Shown here: piece after piece, positions 24,737 through 34,596 of the stretch | Layout: every line of letters begins with the position of its first letter | Numbering within the stretch: the stretch's first letter is position 1 | Assembly (NCBI GenBank): GCA_903824185.1 | Contig: CAIJVU010000058.1 | Span: 1-42,245 of the forward strand | DNA from: an uncultured Hyphomicrobiales bacterium | GTDB taxonomy: Bacteria; Pseudomonadota; Alphaproteobacteria; Rhizobiales; Beijerinckiaceae | Direction: 5' to 3' | DNA: 42,245 bases | Position numbers and translations under genes: made by a program | Notes under the pieces: model-generated | The model's input: only the letters and a program-made list of their open reading frames with translations | The model's database searches: none | Told to the model about the DNA's origin: nothing

Positions 24737-25609
24737 TCACAAAATAGCAACTGGAGCAACGGGGCTTGCCGTCGCGCCCTCGATCGGCAATGGCGATGTC
24801 ACGAACAGGAATTCGTTACGGCCTGTCCCCGCAAGCTCCTTCAACATCAGCCCTTCAAGCAGCGGAATACCATAATCCCGGATCAGACGCTGATGCACCG
24901 GGAAAACCGTACCCGACGCAAAGGGAAGAACCTCGATCGCGTAATTATCGGCACCAAGCAGGGCGATATCAGCCTGTGCAAGCACCAAACCAGCCTCCAA
25001 GTCGATGCCCGGTTCTGTGTTGAAATCAGCCGTTCCGTTCGAAAGATGATGCTCAGACCATCCAGTACGAACCAGCACAGCATCACCGCGTCTAATCGTA
25101 ATATTATTCTGCGAAAGCAACGCTTGAAGCATGACGGCGGTAATCACCTCGCCATCGGCCAGCGGGCCACCATTCAAAGCAACGAAATCAAGCAGAACGC
25201 CGCGTGTCACAATCGGACCCATAGTGGTTGCGTCACAACGGATGGCACCCGTGCTTCGGATCGAATCCTTTACGAAACCATTATAGAGACGCTCGCCATA
25301 CCAGACATGACAGAGACAATCGATGTGTGTACCAAGGTGGAGCGGCAGCATAAGCGTATCGTCGGCATATTGAAATCCGCCGGGCGCGCGCACACCTGCG
25401 GTATAATAATCCGCATCACGATCCATGACATGCTGTGGCTTGGCGCGCTTTGGTGGCGTCGGCATGACATTGGAGATAGGCTGCGCAAGCGAGACAATAC
25501 GCCCTTCACACACGAGCGAGGTGGCATAACGGGTTTCTTCCACACCGATCAGATTGAGCGCACCGCGCTCATCATCCTCGCCCCAACGCTTCCACGCTTC
25601 CTCAACCAT
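24737..25609 (-). CDS. Cyclase family metal-dependent hydrolase (KynB-like fold)
   Basis: 290 residues. The motif HLGTHIDCLCH (His91, His95, Asp97, His101) is the HxGTHxDxPxH metal site of the cyclase/kynurenine formamidase family, with Cys-Leu in place of the usual Ala-Pro. The later part has the RRGDAVLVRTGW segment typical of the longer branch of the family. Members hydrolyse amides, lactones or cyclic diketone-type bonds. The gene overlaps the CoA ligase stop by 8 bp, so it is translated in tandem with it. A role in hydrolysing a ring-derived lactone or diketone fits the BVMO setting, but is inference. Confidence 0.85.
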   Translation of the reverse strand: MVEEAWKRWGEDDERGALNLIGVEETRYATSLVCEGRIVSLAQPISNVMPTPPKRAKPQHVMDRDADYYTAGVRAPGGFQYADDTLMLPLHLGTHIDCLCHVWYGERLYNGFVKDSIRSTGAIRCDATTMGPIVTRGVLLDFVALNGGPLADGEVITAVMLQALLSQNNITIRRGDAVLVRTGWSEHHLSNGTADFNTEPGIDLEAGLVLAQADIALLGADNYAIEVLPFASGTVFPVHQRLIRDYGIPLLEGLMLKELAGTGRNEFLFVTSPLPIEGATASPVAPVAIL

Positions 25610-27221
25610 GTCGGGCTCCCTGAGTGGTCACCAGATCGGTTGCATGCTCTTTCAGCTCGCGCCGTTGCAGCTTCCCGGTAGGGGTCAGCGGCAAGGTAGA
25701 ACGAATTTCAATCCGGTCCGGCACCTTATATTTCGAGGCAACGGAGCGGCAATGCGCTAAAAGTTCTGCTTCAGTCGGTTCAGTGCCACGGCGCGCAACG
25801 ATGAATGCGATAGCCAATTCGCCTCGCTCTCGATCGACAACACCAACCACGCCTGCACTTTCGACTTTAGGATGCATGAGCAAGATATTTTCAACTTCTG
25901 CCGGAGAGATATTGATCCCCGCCCGCTTGATCATTTCAGTGTTGCGACCGATGAAAACAAAATGACCTTCGGGATCGAAACAGCCTATATCGCCCGTGCG
26001 ATAATAACCGTCTTGTGTGAAGGCTTTGTCATTCTGATCGATGCTGGCATTGGTATAGCCTGGCGTGATGAAGCCTTTGACCTCGGCAAGACCCGGCTGT
26101 CCAAACTCGACCTCAGCGCCGCTCACTTCATCGACGAAGCGGATCATGTTGCCCGGTAAAGGCGGGCCTTGGCATTCCATGCGCTTTTCGAGCGGCCAAT
26201 GATGCCACGTGACGCAGCAATTACCGTAGGTCTCGGTCGCGCCATAGACATTGCAGATTTCGGAAACCCCAAGTTTCGTCGCCGCTTCATGCACATCCTG
26301 CGGCGAACCGATAGTGAGCCCGGTGCGCAAAGTCTTCACACGGTCGCGCGAAAACGCTGGATCGCGGATCAACGATGCCGTCATACCCGGCAACGTGTAG
26401 AGCGCCGTGCAGGCATGAGTTTCGATGAGGTCAAGAGACTCGGCTGAGCCGAACTTGTCCTGAAGAACGATGCAGGCGCCATGCGTCATAACAGCGGAAA
26501 GGGCATTGGCAGAACCATAGGACCAAAATAGAGGCGGCGCGAGCAGGACACGGTCGTTTGGACCGTAACCTTGCCGCTCGCCAATGTTGAAACCATTTTC
26601 GATGCATCCATGCTGCTTCAACCGTACCGCCTTCGGCAGTGCGCTTGAGCCCGATGTGTAGAGAATCAGCGCATCATCACCAGCAGATGCCATCTCACCC
26701 GGTGGCAAAACCGCAAGCGGCGGACGATCGGCAAGGAAGCGGTCATAATCCGTAAAACCGTAGAAGTCGCCCGGCTCTATAATAATGACGTTTTTCAAGC
26801 GTGGGAAGGCACATGAAACTCTGCCTTCGAGCAGGTCTGGAATGAGCGCCGCAAGGTCGGCCGCGTAGTTGCGGTCCGAGAAACGGGCTAAAGCGAAGAG
26901 GTGCGTGACGGCTGAATCGCGAAGAAGAAAATCGAGTTCCTGCTTTGTCGACCACGTGCTGAACGGCACGGCCACAGCACCAGCCCCACCGGCCCCGATC
27001 GCGATTTCAATCCATTCTGGACGGTTTGGAATGAGGATCCCAATACGGTCACCATAGCGGACCCCCTCAGCGCGCAACGCTGCCGCGACCTGAGCCGCCT
27101 TCTCCATCAGGCTAAGATAACTGACTGTCTTGCCGGCATGAATAACGGCGGGGGCTTCGCCATAGCGCGCAGCCTGCTCTTTGCACAGGTCAAAATAGGT
27201 GCGGGCCATTGGCGCCTTCAA
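25602..27221 (-). CDS. AMP-dependent acyl-CoA ligase
   Basis: 539 residues, ANL superfamily. Visible motifs: P-loop LILYTSGSSALPKAVRL, YGATETYG, YRTGDIG, the hinge region GRNTEMIKRAGINISPAEVE, and C-terminal PTGKLQRREL with the catalytic Lys. The start is probably TTG 27221 (GAGGAGAC 5 nt upstream), or ATG 27209. It is the first gene of the long minus-strand operon running to the thioesterase, driven by the divergent promoter region at about 27274-27309. It activates the carboxylate from uptake or ring cleavage to its CoA thioester for the racemase and thiolase-fold proteins. Confidence 0.92.
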   Translation of the reverse strand: MKAPMARTYFDLCKEQAARYGEAPAVIHAGKTVSYLSLMEKAAQVAAALRAEGVRYGDRIGILIPNRPEWIEIAIGAGGAGAVAVPFSTWSTKQELDFLLRDSAVTHLFALARFSDRNYAADLAALIPDLLEGRVSCAFPRLKNVIIIEPGDFYGFTDYDRFLADRPPLAVLPPGEMASAGDDALILYTSGSSALPKAVRLKQHGCIENGFNIGERQGYGPNDRVLLAPPLFWSYGSANALSAVMTHGACIVLQDKFGSAESLDLIETHACTALYTLPGMTASLIRDPAFSRDRVKTLRTGLTIGSPQDVHEAATKLGVSEICNVYGATETYGNCCVTWHHWPLEKRMECQGPPLPGNMIRFVDEVSGAEVEFGQPGLAEVKGFITPGYTNASIDQNDKAFTQDGYYRTGDIGCFDPEGHFVFIGRNTEMIKRAGINISPAEVENILLMHPKVESAGVVGVVDRERGELAIAFIVARRGTEPTEAELLAHCRSVASKYKVPDRIEIRSTLPLTPTGKLQRRELKEHATDLVTTQGARHG

Positions 27222-27273
27222 GGTCAGTCTCCTCGCATTTGCCGACAGCCAAAATGGGCTGACTTACTCGTTG

Positions 27274-27309
27274 TTGAAGATACTATTCAGTAGCGCTAAC
27301 ATCTGTCAA
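27274..27309. promoter_or_regulatory. Divergent promoters sharing a TetR-type operator
   Basis: Minus strand: TTGACA (27309-27304), 18-nt spacer, TAGTAT (27285-27280), for the CoA-ligase operon. Plus strand: TTGAAG (27274-27279), 17-nt spacer, TAACAT (27297-27302), for the SMP-30 gene. ATACTATTCAGTAG (27280-27293) matches the copy at 37891-37904 at 10 of 14 bases. It lies within the spacer of the plus promoter and over the -10 of the minus one, so one bound dimer would block both. Confidence 0.55.
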
Positions 27310-27343
27310 GTTGTAATCAATTTTTTTTGGTAGAAGATGTCTC

Positions 27344-28303
27344 ATGGAAATCACAGGCTGGATCGGGGAAGACCTAAACCGCGCTGAATGTGTCCTAGCG
27401 CATGCCAGCGGGACCTTCTTGTGTTCGGACGCGACAGGCAATGGCGGCGTCTCGATCATTGGACGGTCGGGTGAGGTGCGCCGGATTCTCTCGAACGGTC
27501 CGGCACTGCATCCCAATGGTATCGCCATGATGCAGGATGGTTCATTCCTCATCGCTCATCTCGGCGCAGAATTTGGCGGCGTTTACCGCCTGCATTGCGA
27601 CGGGTCAGTCACGCCCTTTCTTGAAACGCTCGATGGCGAGCGACTGCCGCCGACCAATTTTGTGCGTATCGATCATCAAGGCCGCGTATGGATCACCATC
27701 AGCACGCGCTTACGCCCGCGTGATCGCGCTTACCGGCCCGACATTCTCGATGGCTTCGTGATTTGTGTCGATTCGAATGGTGCTCGTATCGCCGCTGATC
27801 AACTCGGCTATACCAATGAATGCGTGCTCGATGAAGAGCGCGGCTTTTTCTATATAAACGAAACCTTCAACCGTCGTATCACACGATTCCATCTTCGTTC
27901 GGACGGAACCCTCGTCAACAGGCAGATCTTCGCTGAATTCGGACGCGGTTATTATCCCGATGGACTAACGCTCGATGCGGAGGGTAGTCTGTGGATGACG
28001 AGCGTCATCAATAATGCGCTCGTTCATATCGATCGCTCAGGCCGCGCCAAAACGCTCATGCAAAACACCAAGACGAGCCTATGCGACGATGCAGAAAACG
28101 CGTATCGTGCAAATGAACTTAAGGTCGAACACATCGCCCGCGCGACGCCCTTGCGCTGGAACAATCTATCGAGCCTTGCCTTTTGCGGTAACGATCTACA
28201 AGACGCCGTGGTGGGATCGCTCGGTGGCAAACGTTTGATGAAATTACGGATGCCGGTAAAAGGTATCGTACAGCCGCATTGGACTGCACCGCTAACGGCT
28301 TGA
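27344..28303 (+). CDS. SMP-30/gluconolactonase-like protein
   Basis: 319 residues, six-bladed propeller lactonase family. Candidate metal ligands are present: Glu15 (in AECVLA), Asn158 (in TNECVLD) and Asp206 (in YPDGLTLD), matching the Glu/Asn/Asp set of SMP-30. No signal peptide, so it is cytoplasmic. It is the only enzyme gene on the plus strand between the two operons, divergent from the CoA ligase and convergent with the SDR (33-bp gap). A lactonase is expected downstream of Baeyer-Villiger oxidation to open the ring-expanded lactone; this is the most natural role. Confidence 0.88.
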   Translation: MEITGWIGEDLNRAECVLAHASGTFLCSDATGNGGVSIIGRSGEVRRILSNGPALHPNGIAMMQDGSFLIAHLGAEFGGVYRLHCDGSVTPFLETLDGERLPPTNFVRIDHQGRVWITISTRLRPRDRAYRPDILDGFVICVDSNGARIAADQLGYTNECVLDEERGFFYINETFNRRITRFHLRSDGTLVNRQIFAEFGRGYYPDGLTLDAEGSLWMTSVINNALVHIDRSGRAKTLMQNTKTSLCDDAENAYRANELKVEHIARATPLRWNNLSSLAFCGNDLQDAVVGSLGGKRLMKLRMPVKGIVQPHWTAPLTA

Positions 28304-28335
28304 TGTGCAAGGTCGGTTGACGAATGAACTTTGTA

Positions 28336-29112
28336 TCAACTCATCCAGAGTCCGCCGGTGATATTGATCGATTGACCTGTCATATACGACGCGTCATCCG
28401 AACATAGAAAGGTGACAACACCGGCAACATCCTGCGGCTCACCAGCCCGCTTGAGCGGGATAGTCGTTTGTACACGCGTGGCGACATCTGGCAAACCCTG
28501 CGCGTGATTGAGTTCTTCGGCCAAATCGCGCATCCGCGTATTCACGATCACACCTGGACAAACCGCATTTACGCGAATGCCGTGTCCAGCCATTTCACCA
28601 GCCAGCGATTGGGTTAAACCAATCAGCGCGAATTTACTGGCGCTGTAAGCCGAATGATTGGGAACACCCTTCTTGCCCGTCCAAGATGCCATGTTGACGA
28701 CACAACCGGATTTCTGTTCAACCATCACCGGAAGGATAGATTGAGAAAACAAGAATGCGCCATCAAGATTAATGCTGAAGACTTCACGCCATATCGCATA
28801 AGGTGTTTCTAGAAACGGCGCTGTACGAAGTATACCAGCATTGTTAACGAGAATATCAATACCATCTAACGCCTGCACGAGATCAGCGGCACCGGTGACC
28901 ACATCATCAGGCCGAGAAGCATCGCCAAGCGCGATCACAGCACGGCGCCCTTTATCTCGTATCATCGCTGCCGTGACATCTACAGATCCTGGATCGCGAT
29001 CGAACAAGCCGACATCGCACCCCTCCTCAGCCAGACGCAAAGCGATCGCGCGTCCAATTCCAAGCCCCGCTCCAGTAATGATAGCCTTACGGCCCGAAAG
29101 ATTTTGACTCAT
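28336..29112 (-). CDS. SDR family oxidoreductase
   Basis: A 258-residue classical SDR: nucleotide motif TGAGLGIGRA (about 12-21), cofactor-determining Asp in FDRD, NNAG (about 90), Ser in NMASWTG, YSASK and the C-terminal SINITGG. Its start overlaps the FMO stop as ATGA. It is the last gene of the operon beginning at livK2. It probably oxidises a cyclic or open-chain alcohol to the ketone substrate of the monooxygenases. Confidence 0.9.
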   Translation of the reverse strand: MSQNLSGRKAIITGAGLGIGRAIALRLAEEGCDVGLFDRDPGSVDVTAAMIRDKGRRAVIALGDASRPDDVVTGAADLVQALDGIDILVNNAGILRTAPFLETPYAIWREVFSINLDGAFLFSQSILPVMVEQKSGCVVNMASWTGKKGVPNHSAYSASKFALIGLTQSLAGEMAGHGIRVNAVCPGVIVNTRMRDLAEELNHAQGLPDVATRVQTTIPLKRAGEPQDVAGVVTFLCSDDASYMTGQSINITGGLWMS

Positions 29113-30446
29113 GGGGTAACCTCGTCGTGAAGTGTATAACCTGGTGCGGGATAGACAATGCGTGATACACCGCAGCGCTCATAATCACGGCTGATAATTT
29201 GACGATAACGCACCGGATCAAGTTCATTGGCATAGCGCGGCGTATCCGGGAACAGCGCAGCATACCATGCGAAATCCTCCGCAATGGCCTTGTCCATCTC
29301 CTCAGGCCTTGGCAATGTCACGCCACCCGATGCAATGGCTGCGATATATTCGGCCTGATCATCCATCATGCGGATATTGCTGCCACCCGTGACGTCGAAG
29401 AAGCCGATGAAAAACAGACCCGGCAGATCGGGATGAACGACGCGATTATAGAGCCGGAACTTGTGGCCCTGCATGGGCGATTGCGTCGCATCCAGAAACG
29501 GAAGATGGGTCACATAACCGGTTGCACCAATGATCGCATCATAATCCTCTGATAATCCATCGTCATATGTCACCGTCTTGCCTTTAATCGAATGAATTCC
29601 AGGCCTGACTTTAATGCGCTTCCACGCAATGTGGGAGATGAGCGTCGGATGGCTGATAGGATGTGTGCGTGTTGTCGGAGTCTTGAAACCCCATTGCTCC
29701 ATCCGACCGTGGAACACGCGCGTCAACCATGTCCGAATCTTGATTTTAATCCACCAGGGAAGCCATGGCTTTTCGAGCGCGCCTAACACGCGCGAATTAG
29801 GAATGCCGAACATCAGGCGCGGCATTATCAAAACCGGTGAACGAGCACTCAGATCGGTCTGCTCCGTTTGCGTGCAGATATCGGCGGCAATATCGACACC
29901 ACTATTGCCAGGACCAATCACCAAGACACGCTTTCCAGCGAAAGGCTCAGGTGTGCGATAGGCGTGGGCGTGAATGTAATCACCAGAAAACAACTCGATT
30001 TCAGACGCATGGCGAGGCACGCTCTGATGTCCTGTCGCCACGACCACGCCGTCAAAAAAGAAAGTCTCACCCGTCTCGGTTTCTAGCTGCCATTGATCGC
30101 CTTTGGGCGTGATCGACTTTACCTTACTCATGAACTTGATCGTGTCGATGACGTTGAAATGCGCGGCATAATTTTGGAAATAGCGATGCATCTCCCTGTG
30201 ATCGGGATAAAGCGACGTTCCTGGCGGAAATTGAAAATCAATGAAAGAGCTGACTCGCGCTTCAGAATTGATATGCAGCGAGCGATAGATCGGACTGAGT
30301 CCGCTGTCATTCTCATAAACCCACAAGCCGCCGACCGTTGAGCCGGCTTCGAAAATGGTCACATCGAGACCGCGTGCGAGAAGATTTTTGGCCACACAAA
30401 GGCCGCCTGCCCCTGCGCCAATGACAGCAAAATGTTTCATCTTCAT
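29109..30446 (-). CDS. Flavin-containing monooxygenase (FMO)
   Basis: A 445-residue FAD/NADPH enzyme. FAD-binding GAGAGG (10-15), an EAGSTVGGLW segment, the FMO fingerprint FSGDYIHAHAY (153-163) and the NADPH-binding GPGNSG (178-183) are all present, and a late ATGY motif lies in GATGYVTH. The fingerprint is FxGxxxHxxxY, so it belongs to the FMO branch rather than type I BVMOs, though some FMOs perform Baeyer-Villiger chemistry. It overlaps BVMO upstream and SDR downstream by ATGA junctions, a tightly coupled oxidation block. Confidence 0.88.
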   Translation of the reverse strand: MKMKHFAVIGAGAGGLCVAKNLLARGLDVTIFEAGSTVGGLWVYENDSGLSPIYRSLHINSEARVSSFIDFQFPPGTSLYPDHREMHRYFQNYAAHFNVIDTIKFMSKVKSITPKGDQWQLETETGETFFFDGVVVATGHQSVPRHASEIELFSGDYIHAHAYRTPEPFAGKRVLVIGPGNSGVDIAADICTQTEQTDLSARSPVLIMPRLMFGIPNSRVLGALEKPWLPWWIKIKIRTWLTRVFHGRMEQWGFKTPTTRTHPISHPTLISHIAWKRIKVRPGIHSIKGKTVTYDDGLSEDYDAIIGATGYVTHLPFLDATQSPMQGHKFRLYNRVVHPDLPGLFFIGFFDVTGGSNIRMMDDQAEYIAAIASGGVTLPRPEEMDKAIAEDFAWYAALFPDTPRYANELDPVRYRQIISRDYERCGVSRIVYPAPGYTLHDEVTP

Positions 30447-32062
30447 AACGCTCTCTTTCTCTGCGTAGTCTGACTAAGTTGAAAACCGCGATACTGGGCT
30501 TTAGCAACGTCATCGCAGATCTCGCGATATTTCTTGAGCCCCCCCGTATACAGCATGAAGACGCGCGGCTTGCCTGGCACATTGGCGCCGAGGTACCAGG
30601 AATTGGCTTTCACAAATAAAGTCTTGTCAGCCGACTCATTGACATGTGCGACCCACTGATCTTCCGCTTCCGGTTCAACATCGATACGATCAATTTCTTT
30701 ATCGCGGAGATACACGAGACATTCTGCAATCCAATCGACATGATGCTCGATACCGACGATCATGTTCACAAGCGCCGACGGACTTCCCGGACCAGTGATC
30801 ACGAACATGTTCGGGAACCCTGCTGTCATCAGCCCAAGATAATTTTTCGGGCCCTTATTCCACTTGTCCCGCAGGGCAACACCATTGCGGCCATGTATGT
30901 TGATGCGCGTCAGGGCGCCCGTGAGCGCATCATAGCCCGTCGCAAAAACAATCAGATCGACAGGATAGACTTGCCGCGAGGTTTTGATGCCATCCGGCTG
31001 GATCTCGACAATGGGTTCCTCGCGGATATCGATGAGCGCGACATTCGAACGGTTATATGTCTCGAAGTAATTTGAGCCGACACATATGCGTTTTGATCCG
31101 AGAGGATGGTCCGTGGGACAGAGTTTTTCCGCCGTCGTAGGATCTTTTACGATGGAGCGAATCTTGGCCCGCACGAAATCAGCCGCCGTCTTATTGGCTG
31201 CTGCGTCCGTATAGATATTATTGAAGGAGTGGACGAAATTGACGCCACCCATCGCCCAGCGGCGTTCATATTCGGCGATCCGCTCAGCTTCGGTAACGTC
31301 GAGCGCGCCCTGGCTTGCAAATTCGTAAAGCGTACCGACCTCACGCGCCCGCGCCCGCCAATGCTCGTATTGGGCTTTCCACGTTTTTTGTTTTTCCTGG
31401 GCCAGCGGACCATTGCGCGCCGGGATGACGAAATTCGGAGTTCGCTGAAAGACGGTCAATTGCTTGGCTTGCTCAGCAATCACGGGAATGGCCTGAATGC
31501 CAGACGAACCGGTGCCGATGACTGCAACCTTCTTGTTGGCATAGGCAATCGGCCGATCGGGCCACATTCCGGTATGCACCGTCTCACCTTTGAAGGTGGT
31601 TAGGCCGGAAAGATCAGGCAGGCGCGAGACAGAAAGCGAGCCGCTGGCCATAATGCAGAAGGCCGCGTCCCATTCATCACCACGATCGGTTGTCACCGTC
31701 CAGCGGGCGCGATCTTCATCCCAAATCGCGCTTTCGACGCGTGTTTCGAAACTGATATACCGGCAAAGATCGAACCGGTCGGCCACATGTTTGATATATG
31801 CCAGAATTTCCGGCTGCGCTGCAAACCGTTCGCTCCACTCCCACTCTTGCTCGAGCTCTTTCGAAAAGGAAAAAGAATATTGCAGACTTTCAACGTCGCA
31901 CCGTGCGCCGGGATAGCGGTTCCAATACCAGACACCGCCGACATCATCCGCAGCTTCAAATCCATGAACGCTGAAGCCGCGTTGACGCATCGCATGGATT
32001 GCATAGAGACCTGCAAAACCAGCTCCTAAGACAATGGCATCATATTTATGTGTCACACGCAT
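30443..32062 (-). CDS. Type I Baeyer-Villiger monooxygenase (first)
   Basis: A 539-residue FAD/NADPH enzyme that inserts oxygen next to a ketone. Start at 32062 after AAGGAG. FAD motif GAGFAG (13-18), the EAADDVGGVWYWNRYPGARC block common to cyclohexanone-monooxygenase relatives, the BVMO fingerprint FKGETVHTGMWPD (157-169) and NADPH motif GTGSSG (183-188). Full family length, no defects seen. It is co-transcribed with an HSL-type esterase upstream and an FMO downstream. It is clearly related to the second BVMO at 38011-39627 but divergent from it, suggesting different ketones in one pathway or broadened range. Confidence 0.93.
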   Translation of the reverse strand: MRVTHKYDAIVLGAGFAGLYAIHAMRQRGFSVHGFEAADDVGGVWYWNRYPGARCDVESLQYSFSFSKELEQEWEWSERFAAQPEILAYIKHVADRFDLCRYISFETRVESAIWDEDRARWTVTTDRGDEWDAAFCIMASGSLSVSRLPDLSGLTTFKGETVHTGMWPDRPIAYANKKVAVIGTGSSGIQAIPVIAEQAKQLTVFQRTPNFVIPARNGPLAQEKQKTWKAQYEHWRARAREVGTLYEFASQGALDVTEAERIAEYERRWAMGGVNFVHSFNNIYTDAAANKTAADFVRAKIRSIVKDPTTAEKLCPTDHPLGSKRICVGSNYFETYNRSNVALIDIREEPIVEIQPDGIKTSRQVYPVDLIVFATGYDALTGALTRINIHGRNGVALRDKWNKGPKNYLGLMTAGFPNMFVITGPGSPSALVNMIVGIEHHVDWIAECLVYLRDKEIDRIDVEPEAEDQWVAHVNESADKTLFVKANSWYLGANVPGKPRVFMLYTGGLKKYREICDDVAKAQYRGFQLSQTTQRKRAL

Positions 32063-32128
32063 CGGCGCTCCTTGAGCTCATGAGCCAGTCGAACAAAACA
32101 AGAGGGTAGCCACCTAAAGGGTCGCCGG

Positions 32129-33052
32129 TCACAGCGTTTGCCGCATCCACAAAGCCAAAGCGTCCATCGCTTCTGTCGAGCGATCAACCAGGCCGACCCA
32201 GTTCAGAAAGCCATGATTCATGTCGTGGTAGCGTTTGAACGTGACCGGAACGCCCGCACGGATCAATGCGGCGGCATAATCCTCGCCCTCGTCGCGCAAG
32301 AGATCGTATTCGCCTGTGATGAGATAGGTCTGCGGCAGGTTATCAAAGCGCGCGGCGCGCATGGGTGATGCGTGCGGATGCGCGCCATGGGCCGGATCGC
32401 CAAGATAGAAATCCCAGAACCACATCATGCCATCGCGCGTCAACCCAAAACCCACCCCGCGCTCCTGATAAGACGGCCGCTCGACGGAATAATGATCTGT
32501 CACCGGATAGAGCAGGATTTGCGCCTTGATGGGAGGACCATCCTCATCGCGCGCGCGTTGTGCCACGACAGCCGCCATACAACCTCCGGCACTGTCCCCA
32601 CAGAGGGCGAGGCGCGTCGGATCGCCCCCGATCTCATGCGCATGCGCCGCCGCCCATACAGTCGCGACATAGCAATCATCGGGTCCGGCCGGAAATTTGT
32701 TTTCTGGTGCAAGCCGGTAATCGACCGATACAACGACGCTGTGCCCGCGATTGCAGATCTGGCGGCACATCGCATCATGTGTATCGATACTACAGATCAC
32801 GAAACCGCTGCCATGGAAGAAAACAGTCAGCGGCAACCCCTTCGCATCATCCGGCCGGTAGATGCGGATACGAATATCACCACCAGGGCCTGTGATCATG
32901 CGGTCTTCCACAGAGTGGACATCGTCCTTTGGTACGCCAATGTCATAACGTTTGAAGTCAGCGGCACGAATGACATCGACTGGAACGGTCTGCATCGGTG
33001 GCAGTCCGGCAGCTTTGGCGAGCATCGCTGCGAGATCAGGATGAAGGGGCAT
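32129..33052 (-). CDS. HSL-family alpha/beta hydrolase (esterase/lactonase)
   Basis: 307 residues, start after GAGAGGAG. The oxyanion motif is HGSG (80-83; HGGG in most relatives). The nucleophile Ser154 lies in GDSAGG; Asp250 (GEYDLLRD) and His280 (MNHGF) complete the triad. No signal peptide. Position between the second importer and the BVMO makes ester or lactone hydrolysis after Baeyer-Villiger oxidation likely. It overlaps in possible role with the SMP-30 lactonase; one may open the lactone and the other an open-chain ester. Confidence 0.9.
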   Translation of the reverse strand: MPLHPDLAAMLAKAAGLPPMQTVPVDVIRAADFKRYDIGVPKDDVHSVEDRMITGPGGDIRIRIYRPDDAKGLPLTVFFHGSGFVICSIDTHDAMCRQICNRGHSVVVSVDYRLAPENKFPAGPDDCYVATVWAAAHAHEIGGDPTRLALCGDSAGGCMAAVVAQRARDEDGPPIKAQILLYPVTDHYSVERPSYQERGVGFGLTRDGMMWFWDFYLGDPAHGAHPHASPMRAARFDNLPQTYLITGEYDLLRDEGEDYAAALIRAGVPVTFKRYHDMNHGFLNWVGLVDRSTEAMDALALWMRQTL

Positions 33053-33068
33053 TGCAGTCTCCTCTCAA

Positions 33069-33833
33069 TCAGGCGCCGAGATAGGCGGCAATTACCGCAT
33101 CGTTCTTCTGGATTTCCGCAGGAACGCCCTCGGCAATCTTCCGGCCGAAATCGACCACGACAATGTGATCGGAAATGTCCATGATCACCGGCATGTCATG
33201 CTCGACGAGCAGAAAGGTCAGACCGAGTGTCGATTGGACACGACGGATCAATTGGACCAGCGTCTCCTTCTCACCGCGACTCATGCCCGCCATCGGTTCG
33301 TCGAGCAGAATGAGGTCGGCGCCCTGCATCAATGCGCGGCCAAATTCGACCTGCTTCTGAACACCGTAGGGCAATTCGGATGGCTTCTTGCCCGCGATAT
33401 CGGACAGCATCAGAAAATCAAGAATGTCTTGAGCATGGCGCTGGGCCGCTTTTTCATCGCGCTGCGCTCTAGGAGCAAAGATCGAGCCTTCGAGCAAACC
33501 GGAAGTGCCATGCCGATAGGCACCGATCTTTAGATTTTCAAGAACGCTGAGGCCACCAAAGAGCGCGATGTTTTGAAACGTGCGCGCGATCCCGGTGCGC
33601 GCGATGGCGTGCGGCCTGAGGCCCGTAATGTCCCGTCCATTGAACAAAACACGACCGCTTGTGGCTTGATACATGCCAGTGATACAGTTGAAGAGCGTGG
33701 TCTTGCCCGCTCCGTTTGGTCCGATCACGGACGTTACTGCGCCCCGCTTGGCCTCGAAGCTGACACCATGCAGCGCAACGATCCCGCCAAAACGCATTTC
33801 CACCCGATCAACGGACAGCAAGGCCTCAACCAT
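33069..33833 (-). CDS. ABC transporter ATP-binding protein, LivG type (system 2)
   Basis: 254 residues from ATG 33833, overlapping the LivF gene end by 8 bp; the longer frame would read far into LivF. Walker A GPNGAGKTT, the LivG-typical ARTGIARTFQ, signature region LPYGVQKQVEFGRAL and Walker B LILLDEPMAGM. The insertion between Walker A and signature, with several Arg and Lys, is usual for LivG. It pairs with LivF of the same system. Confidence 0.92.
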   Translation of the reverse strand: MVEALLSVDRVEMRFGGIVALHGVSFEAKRGAVTSVIGPNGAGKTTLFNCITGMYQATSGRVLFNGRDITGLRPHAIARTGIARTFQNIALFGGLSVLENLKIGAYRHGTSGLLEGSIFAPRAQRDEKAAQRHAQDILDFLMLSDIAGKKPSELPYGVQKQVEFGRALMQGADLILLDEPMAGMSRGEKETLVQLIRRVQSTLGLTFLLVEHDMPVIMDISDHIVVVDFGRKIAEGVPAEIQKNDAVIAAYLGA

Positions 33834-34596
33834 GGCTCGCCTCCGCCTGGACACCCAGATAGGATTCGTGAATGCGCGCACTTGTGGCAACGTCTGCAGA
33901 TAGGCCTGACAAAACCACCTCGCCTCGTTCAAGCACATAGGCGCGCTCGCTGACATCCAATGCGAGACGCGCATTCTGCTCAACGATCAGCATCGAGGTG
34001 CCGAATTCCGAACGGATCGTTTTGAATTGCGCGTAGATGTCGCGCACAATCAGCGGTGCGAGCCCTAGCGACAATTCGTCAACGAGAATGAGGCGCGGAG
34101 ATGAAGCCAATGCGCGACCAAGCGCCAGCATTTGTTGCTCCCCCCCCGACATCAGACCGGCTAGTTGTGTCCGGCGTTCTGCAAGCCGTGGGAAGAGGTG
34201 ATAGACAGCGGCCATCGTCCTACGCCCCTTCTCACGCGGCAAAACGGCGGCACCGACATCGAGATTTTCCTCGACCGTTAGATTCTTGAAAACCAGTCGC
34301 CCTTCTGGAACTTGACCCAGTCCAAGCCGGACGATTGTTTCGGGAGCAAGACGGGTCGTATCATCGGCTCCAATTTTAATTTGGCCCGCGAGAATGGCAC
34401 CGCCATGCAATTTGAGAAGACCGGAGATGGCGCGTATCAGCGTCGTCTTCCCGGCGCCATTCGCACCGAGAATGGCGACGATCTCTCCTTTGCCGACCGA
34501 CAGATCGATCCCGGACAGAACGAGCGCCTTACCTCCATAGCTGACCGATAGGCCTGCGACGCTCAGAAGCGATTCATGATTGCAAGGGGACATCAT
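33826..34596 (-). CDS. ABC transporter ATP-binding protein, LivF type (system 2)
   Basis: 256 residues from ATG 34596, which forms an ATGA overlap with the end of livM; the ATG at 34593 is an equal alternative. Walker A GANGAGKTT, signature MSGGEQQM, Walker B LILVDELSLGL (Glu kept, Leu instead of Pro). Order livK-livH-livM-livF-livG in system 2 is standard for an uptake operon, here fused upstream of catabolic genes. Confidence 0.92.
   Translation of the reverse strand: MMSPCNHESLLSVAGLSVSYGGKALVLSGIDLSVGKGEIVAILGANGAGKTTLIRAISGLLKLHGGAILAGQIKIGADDTTRLAPETIVRLGLGQVPEGRLVFKNLTVEENLDVGAAVLPREKGRRTMAAVYHLFPRLAERRTQLAGLMSGGEQQMLALGRALASSPRLILVDELSLGLAPLIVRDIYAQFKTIRSEFGTSMLIVEQNARLALDVSERAYVLERGEVVLSGLSADVATSARIHESYLGVQAEASHG

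Noticed and set aside
33834-33983. N-terminal extension of LivG (system 2)
   Set aside because: It reads through the end of livF in another frame, and the family length is reached from ATG 33833.
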